64,000 nucleotides of DNA from Brevundimonas viscosa (GCF_900116065.1 NZ_FOZV01000001.1:248001-312000); one strand, 5' to 3'. Counted from the stretch's first letter, positions 44,525 through 54,148 are shown. A program made the numbers and translations. Notes: a model not told the origin generated them from the letters alone.

Positions 44525-46405
44525 ATGGCCGCCGCCGAAACTCCCGCCGAACTGTTCAAGCGCGCCCTCGCCCATGCGGCGCGGGCCCTGGCCGAACAGT
44601 CGGGGCTGGAGGTGGCCTTCGGCTCCGACGGGCCGAAGCTGTCGAATGGCGTCCTCACCCTGCCGCACCCGCCGCGCGATCCGGCCGGGCCGGAGAGCGC
44701 CGCCCTGCGCGGCCAGGCCGACCGGCTGGCGCTGCGCCTGGCCAACCATGACGAGGGCCTGAACGCCCGCCTGCGCCCGTCTGACCGGCAGGCCGCGGAG
44801 GTGTTCGAGGCGGTGGAGCAGGCCCGGGTCGAGGCGGTCGGGGCGCGCTCGCTGGCCGGCGTCCGCGCCAACCTCGACGCCGCCCTGCTCACCCGGCTGG
44901 AGAAGACCGGCGCGCTGCGCGTCGCGGAGGCCGAGCGCGTGCCGCTGGCCGAGGCGGCGGCCCTGCTGGCGCGGGAACGGCTGACGGGCCGGCGCGCGCC
45001 CGACGGGGCCGGCGCCCTGCTGGACCTCGTGCGAGCGGAGCTGGAGCGCAAGGCCGGGGCGCAGTTCGACGCCCTCGCCGACGCCGCCGACGACCAGGCC
45101 GCCTTCGCCGGCCGGCTGAAGGCGGTGTTGCGCGCGCTCGACCTCGACCCCGGCGACGGCCAGGGCGACGACGCCTCCGAGGACGAGGGCGACGACAAGC
45201 CCGAGGAACCGCAGCCCGACGCGGCCGACAAGCCGGATGAGGACGAGGACGACGCCGGCGGCGGCGAGGGCCAGTCGATGGACGGCTCCACCGACGACCA
45301 GACCGCCGGCGACGAGCGCGACAGCCGCCCCGACGGCGCTCCGGCCGAACCCCAGGGCGACGCGACCGACGAGGGACCCGACCTCGACGAAGGGGCGCTG
45401 CCCAATCGCCAGCAGACCGCCGACGACGGCCGCGCCATCGACGCCTACCGGGTGTTCACCTCCGCTTTCGACGAGACCATCGACGCCGCCGAGCTGTGCG
45501 ATCCTGGGGAACTGGAGCGGCTGCGCGCCCTGCTCGACCAGCAACTGACGGCGCTCAGCTCGGTGGTGGCGCGGCTGGCCAACAAGCTGCAGCGCCGCCT
45601 GATGGCCCAGCAGAACCGCAGCTGGCATTTCGACCTCGAGGAGGGGGTGCTCGACACCGCCCGCCTGACCCGCATCGTGGTCGACCCCACGAGTCCGCTC
45701 AGCTTCAAGGCCGAGAGCGAGAGCCCCTTCCGGGACACCGTCGTCACCCTGTTGCTCGACAACTCCGGCTCGATGCGCGGCCGCCCGATCATGGTCGCCG
45801 CGGTCTGCGCCGACATCCTCGCCCGCACGCTGGAGCGCTGCGGGGTCAAGGTCGAGATCCTCGGCTTCACCACCCGCGCCTGGAAGGGCGGCCAGAGCCG
45901 CGAGGCGTGGATCAGCGCCGGCAAGCCCGCCGGCCCGGGCCGCCTGAACGACCTGCGCCACATCATCTACAAGGCCGCCGACGCGCCGTGGCGGCGGGCG
46001 AAGAAGAACCTCGGCCTGATGATGCGCGAGGGGCTTCTCAAGGAGAACATCGACGGCGAGGCCCTGCTGTGGGCGCACGAGCGCCTGCTGGCCCGGCCCG
46101 AGGCGCGCCAGATCCTGATGGTCATCTCGGACGGCTCTCCGGTTGACGATTCCACCCAGTCGGCGAACGCGGCGCTTTACCTCGACAAGCACCTTCGGCA
46201 GGTGATCGAGCAGATCGAGACGCGTTCGCCGGTCGAGCTGATCGCCATCGGCATCGGCCACGACGTGACCCGCTGGTACCGGCGGGCGGTGACCATCGTC
46301 GACGTCGAGCAACTGGGGGGCGTGATGATCGAGAAGCTGGCCGAACTGTTCGAGGCGAAGCCCACGGCCGAGCCGCGCGCCGCCCGCCGGAAGCGCGCCG
46401 CGTGA
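44525..46405 (+). CDS. cobT: CobT-like cobaltochelatase subunit (VWA protein)
   Basis: 626 residues. The N-terminal CobT domain runs to about 200, followed by an acidic low-complexity stretch (about 205-300, Asp/Glu/Pro-rich), then a conserved region and a C-terminal von Willebrand A domain with [13 protein letters not shown] (Asp412 to Ser416) and a later [10 protein letters not shown]. In aerobic cobalamin synthesis CobT pairs with the AAA+ protein CobS and CobN to insert cobalt. Neither cobS nor cobN is in the window. Overlaps the esterase gene (GTGA). Confidence 0.92.
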   Translation: MAAAETPAELFKRALAHAARALAEQSGLEVAFGSDGPKLSNGVLTLPHPPRDPAGPESAALRGQADRLALRLANHDEGLNARLRPSDRQAAEVFEAVEQARVEAVGARSLAGVRANLDAALLTRLEKTGALRVAEAERVPLAEAAALLARERLTGRRAPDGAGALLDLVRAELERKAGAQFDALADAADDQAAFAGRLKAVLRALDLDPGDGQGDDASEDEGDDKPEEPQPDAADKPDEDEDDAGGGEGQSMDGSTDDQTAGDERDSRPDGAPAEPQGDATDEGPDLDEGALPNRQQTADDGRAIDAYRVFTSAFDETIDAAELCDPGELERLRALLDQQLTALSSVVARLANKLQRRLMAQQNRSWHFDLEEGVLDTARLTRIVVDPTSPLSFKAESESPFRDTVVTLLLDNSGSMRGRPIMVAAVCADILARTLERCGVKVEILGFTTRAWKGGQSREAWISAGKPAGPGRLNDLRHIIYKAADAPWRRAKKNLGLMMREGLLKENIDGEALLWAHERLLARPEARQILMVISDGSPVDDSTQSANAALYLDKHLRQVIEQIETRSPVELIAIGIGHDVTRWYRRAVTIVDVEQLGGVMIEKLAELFEAKPTAEPRAARRKRAA

Positions 46406-47379
46406 GCGCCCTGGGCCGGCTCCTGCCGCTCGCCGTCGCGACCCTGCTCGCCGGCTGCGCCGCGGCGGTCGCCGTGCCGCCGCCGGCCGCGGTGGAGCCG
46501 GGCTGGACCGCCGCCGCCGCCGCCGTCCGCCCCGTCGGCCTCGGCCTGCCTGGCGGCGCGGTGCTCGACGACGACGTGGACTTCGCGGGCGGCGTCGAAC
46601 TGGTCGCCGACAGCGACTCGCCCCTGCACAGCCTGTCCGACCTGAAGCTGCTCGGGGACGGGACCTTCCTTTCCGTGATCGACAACGGGCTGCTGGCGCG
46701 CGGTCGCCTGCGGCTCGACGACGAGGGCGACCTCGTCGGCCTTGAGGGACTGGCGGTGCGGCCGCTGACGCGCTCCGACGGCCAGCCGGTCGTGGAGCGG
46801 AGCGAGCGCGACGCGGAGAGTCTTGCGGTGCTTGCCGACGGGACCCTGCTGGTCGGCTTCGAACGCGATCACCGCCTGTGGAGCTACGGCCCGGCCCGCC
46901 GGGCCGCCGAACGGCCGACGCCGTTGACCGCCCCGGACTTCGCCTTCGCCAATAACGACGGCATGGAGGGCGTCGCCGCCCGCGCCGACGGCGGCTGGCG
47001 CGTGGCGGGCGAGTCCGGCGGCGTCTGGGACTGCCGTCCCGTCGCCTGCACGGTCGTCGTCCCCTTCCCCGAAACCCCGCTGCCCGACAGCGACTACCGC
47101 ATCACCGGCATGGACCGCGACCCGGCCGGCGACGGCTACTTCGTGGTCCAGCGCTCGTTCAGCCCGCCGGTCGACGCCCGCGCCCGCGTCCGCCGCATGG
47201 CTCCCGACGGCTCGCTCGGCCCGGTGCTGGTTGAGCTCAAGCTCCCCGGCACCACCGACAATTTCGAGGGGATAGCCGCGGTGGTCCGCGACGGCGCGAC
47301 GCGCCTCTACATCCTGTCCGACGACAACAATGAACCGGCCCAGCGCACCCTGCTGCTGGCGTTCGATGTGAGGGATTAG
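46402..47379 (+). CDS. Esterase-like phytase family lipoprotein
   Basis: 325 residues; GTG start overlapping the cobT stop. A lipoprotein signal ends with Cys19 (LAGC). The rest is a beta-propeller-like phytase_like domain: [37 protein letters not shown] and [11 protein letters not shown] are repeats of the family theme. Probable phosphoesterase or calcium-binding surface protein of unknown substrate. The stop codon TAG lies in the first unit of the heptamer array. Confidence 0.88.
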   Translation: MSALGRLLPLAVATLLAGCAAAVAVPPPAAVEPGWTAAAAAVRPVGLGLPGGAVLDDDVDFAGGVELVADSDSPLHSLSDLKLLGDGTFLSVIDNGLLARGRLRLDDEGDLVGLEGLAVRPLTRSDGQPVVERSERDAESLAVLADGTLLVGFERDHRLWSYGPARRAAERPTPLTAPDFAFANNDGMEGVAARADGGWRVAGESGGVWDCRPVACTVVVPFPETPLPDSDYRITGMDRDPAGDGYFVVQRSFSPPVDARARVRRMAPDGSLGPVLVELKLPGTTDNFEGIAAVVRDGATRLYILSDDNNEPAQRTLLLAFDVRD

Positions 47380-47417
47380 GGCTTAGGGCTTAGGGCTTAG
47401 GGCTTAGGGATTAGGGA
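47376..47417. repeat. Tandem heptamer array, left arm: TTAGGGC x4 then TTAGGGA x2
   Basis: Six perfect-length 7-bp units. The first unit contains the TAG stop of the esterase-like gene at 47377-47379. The array is followed by a 32-base spacer and a facing array on the right. Confidence 0.98.
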
Positions 47418-47449
47418 ACTCGCGCGGACATGGGCCTCGTCCGCCCTGA

Positions 47450-47498
47450 TCCCTAATCCCTAGAACCTAGAACCTAGAACCTAGAACCTAGAACCTAG
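47450..47498. repeat. Tandem heptamer array, right arm: TCCCTAA, TCCCTAG, then AACCTAG x5
   Basis: Seven 7-bp units. The final AACCTAG contains, on the minus strand, the TAG stop of coq7 (47495-47497). Read on the minus strand the units are CTAGGTT x5, CTAGGGA, TTAGGGA. Confidence 0.98.
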
Positions 47499-48085
47499 AA
47501 CCTCTCGGACACCTTGATCGCCGCCCGGCAGCCCGCCTTGATCACCGCGCTCAGCAGGCCGTAGCCGGGGGCCTCGCGGCTGCCATGGGCGACGGCGTGG
47601 TCGTGGTGGGCCAACTCCTCGTCGCGGAAGCGGGTCAGCTCCGCCGCCAGCTCCGGATCCTGCTCGCGCACCTCGGCGATCTGGTCGGCGTAGTGCTCCT
47701 CGATGACGCTCTCCACCGCCTCGGTGCAGGCGTGAGCGGCCTTCTCGCCCAGCAGCGCCGTGCCGGCGCCCAGCCCCAGCGCCGCCAGCCGCCAGAGCGG
47801 CGTCATCGCCGTCGGCCGCACCTTCTCGGCGGCGAGCAGGGCGTTGAAGCGGTCGAGATGCACCTGCTCCTGCGCCCGCATCCCGGCCATGTCCGCGGCG
47901 ATCTGGTCCTTGCCCGGGCGGCCGGCGAAGACCGCCCGCTGGGCGCGGTAGATCTGCACCGCCGCATACTCGCCGGCGTGATCGACCCGCAGGATCTCGT
48001 CACGCCGGCGCTTGCTGGCGCCCCGGCCCGGGCGGGCCAGCGGGATTCGGCGGGCGGACGGTTCAGATGCGGGGTGCGCGGGCAT
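47495..48085 (-). CDS. coq7: Demethoxyubiquinone hydroxylase (COQ7/CAT5)
   Basis: 196 residues, ferritin-like diiron membrane-associated monooxygenase for the C6-hydroxylation step of ubiquinone synthesis. Metal ligands in order: Glu39 (HAGEY), Glu73 and His76 (EQVH), Glu125, Glu157 and His160 (EELAHHDH). The N-terminus is basic. Overlaps the upstream dsbB gene by 23 bases. Its stop codon lies inside the heptamer array. Confidence 0.95.
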   Translation of the reverse strand: MPAHPASEPSARRIPLARPGRGASKRRRDEILRVDHAGEYAAVQIYRAQRAVFAGRPGKDQIAADMAGMRAQEQVHLDRFNALLAAEKVRPTAMTPLWRLAALGLGAGTALLGEKAAHACTEAVESVIEEHYADQIAEVREQDPELAAELTRFRDEELAHHDHAVAHGSREAPGYGLLSAVIKAGCRAAIKVSERF

Positions 48086-48596
48086 CCTTGGGCCTCTTGG
48101 CGGCGAGCAGGCTGAACACGGCCAATGCCGCGGAGATCAGGGCGTTCCACCCTGCCATGCTGAGGCCGAGGAAGCTCCACGCCACGGCGTCGCACATGGC
48201 CGGTCGTTCGACCGGTCCGGTGCCCAGGGCGAGGGCCGTCAGGCTCTCGAGGTCAACCTCCCCGCCACCGGCGCAGGCGGCCGGCAGGGTCCACCAGTCC
48301 AGTTCGCCGCCCATGTGGAAGACGGCGGTGATCGCGCCGGTGGCGAAGGTCACCGCCAGCAGGAAGGCGGCGATGCGAGGCGTACCGCGGCTGCCGCGAC
48401 TGACCAGGTGCCAGACGGTGGCCACCAGGGCGATGGCCGCTGCGCCCCAGTAGACCTCGCGCTGCTTGAGGCAGAGGTTGCACGGCGCCAGCCCGCCGAA
48501 GCGTTCGAAGGCGTGCGCCGCCGCCAGCATGGCCAGCGAGGCCGCCAGGGCGAAGGCGGTCCACCACCGCGTCAGGAGTCGGTAAAGGCCTCTCAT
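48063..48596 (-). CDS. Disulfide bond formation protein DsbB family
   Basis: 177 residues, four helices. The first redox pair is Cys39/Cys42 (PCNLCLKQRE), the second is Cys108 and Cys135. These fit the DsbB quinone-linked oxidase that reoxidises DsbA in the periplasm. Start ATG at 48596 is chosen because it opens directly with the first helix region. Overlaps coq7; linking a quinone-using enzyme and a quinone-making one may be coincidence. Short loops resemble the alphaproteobacterial DsbB/DsbI type. Confidence 0.9.
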   Translation of the reverse strand: MRGLYRLLTRWWTAFALAASLAMLAAAHAFERFGGLAPCNLCLKQREVYWGAAAIALVATVWHLVSRGSRGTPRIAAFLLAVTFATGAITAVFHMGGELDWWTLPAACAGGGEVDLESLTALALGTGPVERPAMCDAVAWSFLGLSMAGWNALISAALAVFSLLAAKRPKDARAPRI

Positions 48597-48640
48597 CGGA
48601 CCTCGTTCATAGCGGCGCCGCAGCGCCGCGTCGATTGGGC

Positions 48641-49282
48641 TCAACCGCCGAAGCGCGTGATCAGGGAGACGGCCCAGCCGGCCCCGACGAAGAAGCCTAT
48701 GCCCACGGCCGCCAGGGCCATGGCCCATCCTGTCGCCACCGCCGCGCCGGCGGCCACGAACAGGCCGTCGCGCTGGATCAGACCCACTGACAGCAGGGTC
48801 AGCGCCACCGACGGGACGGTGTTGGTCATGGGCAGGACGATGGTCAGGGTGGCGAGGATCATGAAGAAGGCCGCCGCCCGCTCCGCCCAGCCCTCGGCGA
48901 AGACGGTCAGCCGCGGCCGCGACAGACGCTCGAACCAGCCCATGCGCTTCGTGGCGAAGTCGGCCATCCGCTCGAGCCAGGCCTTCGACACCCGGCGCTG
49001 CAGCACCGCGTCCGGCAACCACGGCTCGACCCGTCCGGCCAGCATCTGCACGGCCAGGATCAGGATCGGGATGCCGACGATCTGGGGCACGCCGTACAGC
49101 GCCGGCACCAGGCAGGGGATGGCGAGGATGAGGATCATCAGGCCGAAGGCCCGCTCGTCCAGCCGGTCGCGGATCTCGAGCAGGGTCAGGCCGTCGGGCC
49201 CGCTGATCGCGGCGAGGTCGGCCACCAGGGCGATGAAGCCCTGCTTTGGATCGTCGGCGTACTGGTTCCGGGTTTCGCTCAT
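48641..49282 (-). CDS. ExoD family membrane protein
   Basis: 213 residues from the ATG at 49282. The conserved block FGLMILILAIPCLVPALYGVPQIVGIP (seen as its pieces ILAIPCLVPALYG and GIPILILAVQML) is the ExoD signature, followed by RPWL-like EPWLPDAVLQRR. About four membrane helices. ExoD in Sinorhizobium affects exopolysaccharide and alkaline tolerance; the molecular role is unknown. 44 bases upstream of dsbB. Confidence 0.9.
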   Translation of the reverse strand: MSETRNQYADDPKQGFIALVADLAAISGPDGLTLLEIRDRLDERAFGLMILILAIPCLVPALYGVPQIVGIPILILAVQMLAGRVEPWLPDAVLQRRVSKAWLERMADFATKRMGWFERLSRPRLTVFAEGWAERAAAFFMILATLTIVLPMTNTVPSVALTLLSVGLIQRDGLFVAAGAAVATGWAMALAAVGIGFFVGAGWAVSLITRFGG

Positions 49283-49420
49283 CGGTCTCCCCACGGGTCG
49301 AGGCGGGTGGGTAGCCGGAAAGCCGCCGGATGACGAGAGGGGTGGAAACCGCCTGTGAGTCGCCGCGAGGCCGGTGCGCCGCTATAAGCCGGACCTCCCC
49401 TTTCGAAACCGGCCGAGTCC

Positions 49421-49861
49421 ATGCGCTATCTCCACACCATGGTCCGCGTGGCGGACCTCGACGCCTCCCTGCGTTTCTGGCGCTATCTGCTCGGTCTCGA
49501 GGAGGTCCGGCGGATGGACAACGAGGCAGGGCGCTACACCCTCGTCTTCCTCGCCGCGCCCAAGGATCTCGCCCGCTCGGAGAGCGAGCGCTCGCCCGAG
49601 GTGGAGCTGACCTACAACTGGGACCCGGAGACCTACACCGGCGGCCGCAACTTCGGTCATCTGGCCTACAAGGTCGACGACATCTACGCCGCCTGCCAGC
49701 GGCTGATGGACGGCGGCGTGACCATCAACCGCCCGCCGCGCGACGGCCGCATGGCCTTCGTCCGGTCGCCCGACGGCATCTCGATCGAGCTGCTCCAGGA
49801 GGGCGAGCCCCTCGCCCCCGCCGAGCCGTGGGCCTCGATGCCGAACGTCGGGAGCTGGTGA
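49421..49861 (+). CDS. Glyoxalase I-type (lactoylglutathione lyase) protein
   Basis: 146 residues with two vicinal-oxygen-chelate repeats. Metal ligand positions are His5 (LHTMVRV), Glu62 (VELTYNW), His80 (FGHLAYKV) and Glu123 (SIELLQ), the full glyoxalase I set. [15 protein letters not shown] is characteristic of GloA. Converts the methylglyoxal-glutathione hemithioacetal to lactoylglutathione. Overlaps the downstream lipoprotein gene (GTGA). Confidence 0.93.
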   Translation: MRYLHTMVRVADLDASLRFWRYLLGLEEVRRMDNEAGRYTLVFLAAPKDLARSESERSPEVELTYNWDPETYTGGRNFGHLAYKVDDIYAACQRLMDGGVTINRPPRDGRMAFVRSPDGISIELLQEGEPLAPAEPWASMPNVGSW

Positions 49862-50475
49862 CCTTGAAGCGCTTCGCCGTCCTGCCGCTGGCCCTGCTGG
49901 GCCTCGCCGCCTGCGCCTCCACCTCCGAGACCTATCCGTCGCGGACCGCCACCGAGCAACTGCTGGTCGCCCGCGCCGCCGATCGCGCCGTCGAGGGCCT
50001 GACCCTGCCGATCCCCGGCGGCTCGCGCGTCTATGTCGACGACGCCTACTTCCGGGCCGAGGCCGCGGCCTACGCCATCAGCGCCATCCGGGCGGCCCTG
50101 TCCGAGGCCGGCTACGCCCTCGCCCCGTCCAAGAACGACGCCGACGCCGTGCTCGAGGTGCGCGCCGGCACCCTGTCGCTGGAGCAGATGCGCCGCGTCT
50201 TCGGCCTCCCGGACATGCGGGTGCCGATCAACGAGAACTTCAACGTCGTCTCGATTCCGGAGCTGTCCGTTTACAGCCGCCGCGACCGGGTGGGCGTGGC
50301 CGAGTTCTCCGGCTTCCTTTACGAGCCGCGCACCGGTGCGCCCCTGGGGGCCATCGTGCCGATGACCGGCGAGTTCCGCATCCGCAGCCACAAGCTGCTG
50401 ATGATCGTCTCCTGGGGCCAGCAACGCATCGACCCCGGCGAACGCGACCCCGGCGACAGCTGGCGGGAGTTCTAG
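49858..50475 (+). CDS. Lipoprotein of unknown function
   Basis: 205 residues. GTG at 49858 follows GGAG and overlaps the glyoxalase stop; a TTG two codons later is an alternative. The signal ends in a lipobox with Cys19 (GLAAC). The mature domain has [19 protein letters not shown] and a [10 protein letters not shown] block; the fold looks alpha/beta but I cannot name the family with confidence. A short AGGCGC/GCGCCT hairpin follows the stop. Confidence 0.75.
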   Translation: MTLKRFAVLPLALLGLAACASTSETYPSRTATEQLLVARAADRAVEGLTLPIPGGSRVYVDDAYFRAEAAAYAISAIRAALSEAGYALAPSKNDADAVLEVRAGTLSLEQMRRVFGLPDMRVPINENFNVVSIPELSVYSRRDRVGVAEFSGFLYEPRTGAPLGAIVPMTGEFRIRSHKLLMIVSWGQQRIDPGERDPGDSWREF

Positions 50476-50539
50476 CAGGCGCCTTGCGCCTCGCCGCCGG
50501 AGCGGTGAAGGTCGCGGCCTCTGTGTTCCGGGAGGTCCC

Positions 50540-52408
50540 ATGCGTCGTCTGCTCGTCTCCACCGCCGCCGTCGCCGCGACGCTGGCCCTCGCCCCTGCCG
50601 CCGTGGCGCAGGACGCCCACGCCGGACATGCCGATCACGCGGCCCACCAGGCCGCGGCGCAGAGCGAGGACGCGCGGCTGGCCGCCTTCTTCGAGCAGGC
50701 CTTCCAGGAGCGGATCGCGCTGTCGCCGCAGACGATGACCTCGCTGGGCATCAAGCGCGACTACGGCCGCCTCGACGACGGCACCGACGCGGCGGCGGAG
50801 CGCGCGCTCGCCCTGTCCGAGGCCCAGCTGGCGAGGATGAAGGCCGAATTCGACCCGGCGAAGGTCAGCGCCGACAGCCGCATGTCGATGCGCCTCTTCG
50901 AATACGGCGTGGAGCAGGCCCGGCTACAGAACCGCTGGCGCGACTGGGGCTTCCAGTTCGCCGCCAACGGCAACCCGACCACCGGCCTGCCGGTGTTCAT
51001 GATCAACCAGCACCGGATCGACAGCGTCGAGGACGCCGAGGCCTATGTGTCGCGCCTGCGTGATTCCGAGCGGGTGATGCAGGAGATCGCCGCCGAACTG
51101 CGCCAGCGCGCCGCCGGTGGGGTCATCTCGCCCACTTTCGTGTTCGAGCCGTCGATCGAGAACACCCGCAACATCATCGCCGGCGCGCCTTTCGACAGCG
51201 GCGCCGACAACCCGGTCTGGGCCGATTTCCAGAAGAAGATCAACGCTCTGGAGGCCGACGAGGCGACGAAGGCCCGGCTGCTGGCCGAGGGGCGGGCGGC
51301 TCTGACCGGCGAGTGGAAGCGCGGCTACGAGCACGTGCTGGCCGCCCTGGCCGAGGTGCGGCAGCAGGCCGCCACCATGCCTGACCGCGACGCCGGCGTG
51401 TGGCGGCTGCCGGACGGCGAGGCCTACTACAACGCCCGCCTGCAGCTCTCGACGACCACCGACCTGACGGCGGACCAGATCCACGAGATCGGCCTGAGCG
51501 AGGTCGAGCGCATCCACGCCGAGATGCAGACGATCATGGACCAGGTCGGGTTCGAGGGCTCGCTGCAGGAGATGTTCGCCCTGCTGAAGACCGACCCGCG
51601 CTTCCAGTATCCGAACACGCCGGAGGGCAAGGAGCAGTATCTGTCGGACAGCCGGGCCTTCATCGCCCAGGTGATGGAGGCGGCGCCGCGCTGGTTCTCG
51701 GACCTGCCCGAGGCGGCGCTGGAGGTGCGGGCGGTGGAGCCGTGGCGCGAGGCGACCGCCTCGATCGCCTTCTACAACGCCCCGGCCCCGGACGGCTCGC
51801 GGCCCGGCATCTACTACGTCAACCTGTCCGACATGACCCAGGTGCTGAAGCCCCAGATCGAGGGCATCAGCTATCACGAGGGCGCGCCGGGCCACCATTT
51901 CCAGATCGCCTACGCCCAGGAAATGGAGGGACTGCCGTCGTTCCGCCGCTTCGGCGGCTACGGGGCCTACGCCGAGGGCTGGGGGCTTTACGCCGAGCGG
52001 CTGGGCAAGGAGATGGGGTTCTATGAAGACCCCTACTCCGACTTCGGCCGGCTCTCGACCGAGCTGTGGCGGGCGGTGCGGCTGGTCACCGACACCGGCC
52101 TGCACGCCAAGCGCTGGAGCCGCGAGCAGGCGATCGACTACTTCCGCCAGAACTCGCTGCTGTCCGAGCGCGACATCGTCAAGGAGGTCGAGCGCTACAT
52201 CACCAACCCCGGTCAGGCGACCAGCTACAAGATCGGCGAACTGAAGATCATGGAGCTGCGCCAGCGGGCGCAGGCGGCGCTGGGCGACCGCTTCGACATC
52301 CGCGACTTCCACGCCGTGGTGCTGGGCTCGGGCTCCGTGCCGCTGGACGTGCTGGAGGACGAGGTCGACGCCTGGATCGCGGAGGGCGGCGGGGCTCCCG
52401 CCGCCTGA
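50540..52408 (+). CDS. Secreted DUF885 family protein (peptidase-like)
   Basis: 622 residues. A signal peptide (cleavage near VA-QD, residue 24) is followed by a short His-rich lead (His27, 30, 33 and 36). The remainder is one DUF885 domain, all-helical, with the conserved YHEGAPGHHFQ (around 445) and GYGAYAEGWGLYAERLG, both probable metal-binding regions as in M32-like carboxypeptidases. Periplasmic peptidase is a plausible guess, not proven. Alone in its transcript. Confidence 0.9.
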   Translation: MRRLLVSTAAVAATLALAPAAVAQDAHAGHADHAAHQAAAQSEDARLAAFFEQAFQERIALSPQTMTSLGIKRDYGRLDDGTDAAAERALALSEAQLARMKAEFDPAKVSADSRMSMRLFEYGVEQARLQNRWRDWGFQFAANGNPTTGLPVFMINQHRIDSVEDAEAYVSRLRDSERVMQEIAAELRQRAAGGVISPTFVFEPSIENTRNIIAGAPFDSGADNPVWADFQKKINALEADEATKARLLAEGRAALTGEWKRGYEHVLAALAEVRQQAATMPDRDAGVWRLPDGEAYYNARLQLSTTTDLTADQIHEIGLSEVERIHAEMQTIMDQVGFEGSLQEMFALLKTDPRFQYPNTPEGKEQYLSDSRAFIAQVMEAAPRWFSDLPEAALEVRAVEPWREATASIAFYNAPAPDGSRPGIYYVNLSDMTQVLKPQIEGISYHEGAPGHHFQIAYAQEMEGLPSFRRFGGYGAYAEGWGLYAERLGKEMGFYEDPYSDFGRLSTELWRAVRLVTDTGLHAKRWSREQAIDYFRQNSLLSERDIVKEVERYITNPGQATSYKIGELKIMELRQRAQAALGDRFDIRDFHAVVLGSGSVPLDVLEDEVDAWIAEGGGAPAA

Positions 52409-52414
52409 CCGGCG

Positions 52415-52654
52415 TCAGTGCGAGGAGGCGTCCCGGGCGGCCGGGCTGTGATACTCGCTCTCGGCCTTGCGCTTCTTGCCGAGCACGAAGCGGCGGTCGC
52501 AGTAGCCGCACTCGACGAAGTCGTCGTCGCCCATGTCCATGTAGACGAGCGGGTGGCCGAGCGCGCCGCCGCCGCCGTCGCAGGCCACCCGCGTGGAGGT
52601 CACCACGATCTCTTCCGGCGGCGGGACGATCTCGGTGGTCGGGCGCGGGGGCAT
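52415..52654 (-). CDS. CHCC-type zinc-finger protein
   Basis: 79 residues from the ATG at 52654; earlier starts would extend into the divergent ABC gene promoter. Zinc ligands are Cys25, His34 and the pair Cys49/Cys52 (VECGYCDRRFV), the zf-CHCC pattern related to mitochondrial NDUFS6, a complex I accessory subunit. It could play that role in bacterial complex I (inference). C-terminal tail is His/Ser/basic-rich. Confidence 0.85.
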   Translation of the reverse strand: MPPRPTTEIVPPPEEIVVTSTRVACDGGGGALGHPLVYMDMGDDDFVECGYCDRRFVLGKKRKAESEYHSPAARDASSH

Positions 52655-52755
52655 TCGGCGGGCTCTGACTTGGCTATCGGGGCGGGCGCACATAGGTATG
52701 CGCCGCCGCTCCTTAGCGTCAAACCGGGCGGCCCGGAACACCCGAAAGCGCGCGA

Positions 52756-53730
52756 ATGACCGAGACCGAAGCCCTGCCCGCCAACGCCATCGAGGTGCGC
52801 GGGCTGGAGAAGACCTACGCCGGCTCGAAGAAGTCGCCGCCCAAGACGGCCCTGCGCGGCGTCGACCTGGTCATCCCGCGCGGCTCGATGTTCGGCCTGC
52901 TGGGACCGAACGGAGCCGGCAAGTCGACGCTGATCAACATCCTCGCCGGCGTGGTCAACAAGACCGGCGGCACCGCGAAGATCTGGGGCCGCGACATCGA
53001 CCGGGAGCCGCGCGACGCGCGGGCCGCGCTGGGCGTGGTGGCGCAGGAGATCGTCGCCGACGTCTTCTTCACCCCCCGCGAGTCGCTGGAGGTGCAGGCC
53101 GGCTTCTACGGCGTGCCGGCCAGGGAGCGGCGCTCCGACGAACTGCTGGCGGCGCTCGGCCTGTCGGACAAGGCCAACGCCTATGTCCGCGCCCTCTCGG
53201 GCGGCATGAAGCGGCGGCTGATGGTGGCCAAGGCCCTGGTCCACAACCCGCCGATCCTGATCCTCGACGAGCCGACCGCCGGCGTCGACGTCGAGCTGCG
53301 CCGCCAGTTGTGGGACTACGTCCGGCGGCTGAACGCCGAGGGCGTCACCATCCTGCTGACCACCCACTACCTCGAGGAGGCGCAGGAGCTCTGCGACACC
53401 ATCGCCATCATGAACCGCGGCGAGGTGGTGGCCTGCGAGCCGACGCCGCAGTTGCTGCGCCGGCTGGACACCCGGCATGTGGTGGTCAGTCCCGAGGGCG
53501 AGCTGGCGACCCCGCCGGTCCTGCCGGGCTTCGAGGTCACGCCGCGCCCGAACGGGGCGTTCGCGGTCTCTTACCGGAAGGGGCAATCGTCGGTGGAGCA
53601 GGTGCTGGCGGCGGTGCGGGCGGCAGGGGTGACCATCGCCGACATCGCCACCGAGGATCCGGATCTCGAGGACGTCTTTCTCGCGCTCACCTACGGCGAT
53701 GCGTCGCGGGTGGATCCGACGCAGGACTAG
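52756..53730 (+). CDS. ABC transporter ATP-binding protein, no permease adjacent
   Basis: 324 residues. Walker A GPNGAGKS (50-57), signature LSGG (147-150), Walker B LILDEP with Asp171/Glu172 and a TTHYLEEAQ switch. Strong resemblance to the 12718 ATPase in the ABC-2 family, with the same [10 protein letters not shown] extension. The C-terminal 90 residues differ. There is no membrane partner nearby; it may pair with a permease elsewhere. Confidence 0.92.
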   Translation: MTETEALPANAIEVRGLEKTYAGSKKSPPKTALRGVDLVIPRGSMFGLLGPNGAGKSTLINILAGVVNKTGGTAKIWGRDIDREPRDARAALGVVAQEIVADVFFTPRESLEVQAGFYGVPARERRSDELLAALGLSDKANAYVRALSGGMKRRLMVAKALVHNPPILILDEPTAGVDVELRRQLWDYVRRLNAEGVTILLTTHYLEEAQELCDTIAIMNRGEVVACEPTPQLLRRLDTRHVVVSPEGELATPPVLPGFEVTPRPNGAFAVSYRKGQSSVEQVLAAVRAAGVTIADIATEDPDLEDVFLALTYGDASRVDPTQD

Positions 53731-53749
53731 AGGCGGCCGGGCGGTGGTC

Positions 53750-54148
53750 CTAGACGACCATCACCGTCCCGATGAGCAGCCGGGCGCCCCGGCGCCCGAG
53801 GGCCGTGTCGGTGGCCGCCTGCAGCGAGACGACCAGCCGCTCCACATCGGGCGGATGCCCCGGCAACAGGGCGTTGGCGGCGGTCTGGACCACCGCGGCG
53901 TAGGCGGCGCGCAGCCGCGGCGCGGATTGCGCGACCCGGGCGCGCAAGGCCGCATCCGGCGCATCGAGCCCGGTCTCAACCGTCATCACCCCCCGGCGGC
54001 CATCGGCGCGTCGGACATTGGCGGTGATCGTGGGCAGCCGCATGTAGCTGGGCTGCGGCGCGCCGCCGCCGCCCCCCCCCGCGGCGGCCGCGGGCGTGGC
54101 CGTCGCGGCGGCGACAGCGGCGAGTCCGAGAAGGGCGCGACGATCCAT
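53750..54148 (-). CDS. Hypothetical exported protein
   Basis: 132 residues. Twin-arginine-like start MDRRALLGLAAVAAATATPAAAA suggests export; a Gly-rich linker follows. The mature region has RLPTITANVRRADGRRG and a C-terminal GARLLIGTVMVV strand, weakly reminiscent of FliL-like domains. Unrecognised. It converges with the 52756 gene and is divergent from alkB. Confidence 0.6.
   Translation of the reverse strand: MDRRALLGLAAVAAATATPAAAAGGGGGGAPQPSYMRLPTITANVRRADGRRGVMTVETGLDAPDAALRARVAQSAPRLRAAYAAVVQTAANALLPGHPPDVERLVVSLQAATDTALGRRGARLLIGTVMVV

Larger units (their letters stand above)
47376..47498. repeat. Composite inverted heptamer element between two convergent genes
   Basis: Left array, 32-base centre (47418-47449) and right array form an imperfect inverted repeat. 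The inner part pairs perfectly over 13 bases (TAGGGATTAGGGA / TCCCTAATCCCTA), and the centre has a GCGGAC/GTCCGC stem. Further out the arms share only the TAGG core. It covers the whole space between the two stop codons and may act as a bidirectional terminator. Confidence 0.9.

Noticed and set aside
47376..47417. TTAGGG units as eukaryotic telomere contamination
   Set aside because: The period is 7, not 6, the stretch is embedded between bacterial genes, and one unit provides a bacterial stop codon.
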